A stretch of 6,779 nucleotides of DNA from DALYLB01 sp046154695 (GTDB lineage Bacteria > Acidobacteriota > Blastocatellia > RBC074): NCBI GenBank assembly GCA_046154695.1, contig JBJXFI010000439.1:1-6779 (forward strand). The letters are read 5' to 3'. Made by a program: the position numbers and the translations under genes. The notes under the pieces are model-generated. The model worked only from the letters and a program-made list of their open reading frames with translations, had not been told where the DNA came from and searched no databases. Shown here one piece after another: positions 6,186 to 6,779 of this stretch (positions are counted from its first letter, which is position 1; each line of letters starts with the position of its first letter).

Positions 6186-6550
6186 TCAATCTCCTTGATA
6201 ACGTAGATAAGAAGCATCAACCATATGAATCCCTGCTCCGGCGCGCCTTCCGCGGCGCTCGCCGTCAAGCAAAGGGGCGGAGTGTACCGAATCCGGGCCG
6301 GGATGGCAAGCGCCGTTGCAGTGACACAAGCTGTCCGGGCCATCGCGGCACAAGCTGTCCCGGCCATCGTGGCACAAGCTGTCCAGCTTGTGCCACGTAC
6401 GACAAACACCCTCAGAAATAGACCGGGCCGCGAATGTCGCTAATTCCGGCTCGCAGGCCTCGCCGTCTTCACACACACGCCTTCGCACTCCGCACAAGCG
6501 TGTCGCTTAGGTAAGCCGGATGTTGTTGGCGAATTCCAACGTCCAATCCA
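6186..6550. other. About 365 bp without a gene between the CHAT-type fragment and the small exported gene
   Basis: No reading frame here has a protein-like composition, a Shine-Dalgarno sequence or a recognisable family. It holds the triplicate repeat and palindrome at 6325-6395 (listed separately), a weak interrupted stem at about 6474-6502, and a small 5-bp stem near 6524-6539 downstream of the CHAT-type stop. It must also carry the promoter of the small exported gene; a TTGACG on the minus strand at 6263-6268 has no matching -10. Confidence 0.6.
6325..6395. repeat. 24-bp triplicate ending in a perfect palindrome
   Basis: CACAAGCTGTCC begins at 6325, 6349 and 6373, an exact 24-bp period. 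The spacers after the first and second copies match at all but two positions. The third copy is part of a perfect palindrome: TGGCACAAGCTG at 6370-6381 and its reverse complement at 6384-6395, separated by two bases. The minus strand thus carries a 12-bp hairpin upstream of the small exported gene. No T-run follows on either strand. Confidence 0.8.
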
Positions 6551-6778
6551 TCAGCGATTAGGTGGCGATAGGCTCCATTTCACGAGCTGAAGTGGCCGAA
6601 ACGATGACCAAGGCCGAACAGCATGCGGATTCTGATGATCGTGCATCGGGAAAGGTTTGCGCCGGAGAGTGACGGCTTTCGTCGGAGCTTTTTGTACCGA
6701 AGGCATGCCCGACAATTTCCCCCAATGCCCGGACTGGATGAAACCCGCCCAGTAGAACGGATGGTTGAATCTCTCATT
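6551..6778 (-). CDS. C-terminal end of a CHAT-domain protein (partial, runs off the window)
   Basis: The reading frame enters from the right edge and continues 75 codons to TGA at 6551-6553, with its start outside the window. Its first visible residues, NERFNHPFYWAGFIQSGHW, match the C-terminal signature of CHAT (caspase-like, HetF-associated) domains, in which an H-P-[FY]-Y-W-A-x-F strand is followed by a G-D/H-W. CHAT proteins are often fused to TPR repeats and act as cysteine peptidases; the catalytic His and Cys would be upstream and are not visible. The family usually ends soon after this motif, but here about 55 further residues follow (rich in Pro, Arg and His), which may be an extension or the result of a lost stop or frameshift. 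There is no recognisable terminator directly after the stop. Confidence 0.6.
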   Translation of the reverse strand, partial: NERFNHPFYWAGFIQSGHWGKLSGMPSVQKAPTKAVTLRRKPFPMHDHQNPHAVRPWSSFRPLQLVKWSLSPPNR

Positions 6779-6779
6779 T

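Noticed and set aside
6263..6268. TTGACG as a -35 element for the small exported gene
   Set aside because: No plausible -10 hexamer lies 16-18 nt downstream on the minus strand.
6325..6395. Possible CRISPR array
   Set aside because: The 24-bp period is a directly repeated block with near-identical spacers, not conserved repeats separated by unique spacers, and there are no cas genes.
6186..6497. Minus-strand open frame between the CHAT-type fragment and the small exported gene
   Set aside because: The translation is Cys/His-rich and repeats with the 24-bp DNA repeat; there is no Shine-Dalgarno or family match.

Overview
The window is high-GC bacterial DNA in which every supportable gene lies on the minus strand, so the genes read from right to left. 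The gene mix is a solitary hopanoid radical-SAM enzyme, an NtrC-type regulator, a secreted blue-copper-like protein fused to a carboxypeptidase-regulatory-like module, a secreted M28 metallopeptidase and a CHAT-type fragment. Together with palindromic intergenic repeats, this suggests a free-living Gram-negative such as a member of the Acidobacteriota. That placement is an inference from gene content, not from a marker gene.

In transcription order, the right edge holds the last 75 codons of a protein with a CHAT (caspase-like) C-terminal signature (6551-6778). About 365 bp without a gene follow, containing a 24-bp triplicate repeat that ends in a palindrome. Next comes a small exported protein with an OB-fold-like pattern (5799-6185), closed by a strong bidirectional terminator. 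A TATAAT promoter and a leader carrying a REP-like inverted pair precede an exported M28 metallopeptidase (3797-5569). A long perfect-stem hairpin separates it from hpnH (2633-3649), which has its own clean terminator. After a roughly 290-bp regulatory gap with a candidate sigma-54 promoter come a sigma-54-dependent response regulator (888-2342) and, overlapping it by 11 bp, the exported cupredoxin-like protein (131-898). The left edge is a short repeat-rich intergenic stretch.

The genes appear to form four or five separate transcription units. The only clear operon is the regulator-cupredoxin pair, where the overlap and the lack of a Shine-Dalgarno sequence for the second gene point to translational coupling. 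hpnH implies production of extended (C35) hopanoids, with the other hopanoid genes elsewhere. The M28 enzyme, the OB-fold-like protein and the cupredoxin all act outside the cytoplasm.

No defence island, CRISPR array, transposase or complete novel multi-gene system is visible. The points most worth a second look are the possibly autoregulated sigma-54 regulator coupled to a copper protein, the structured non-coding repeats, and the CHAT remnant at the edge.
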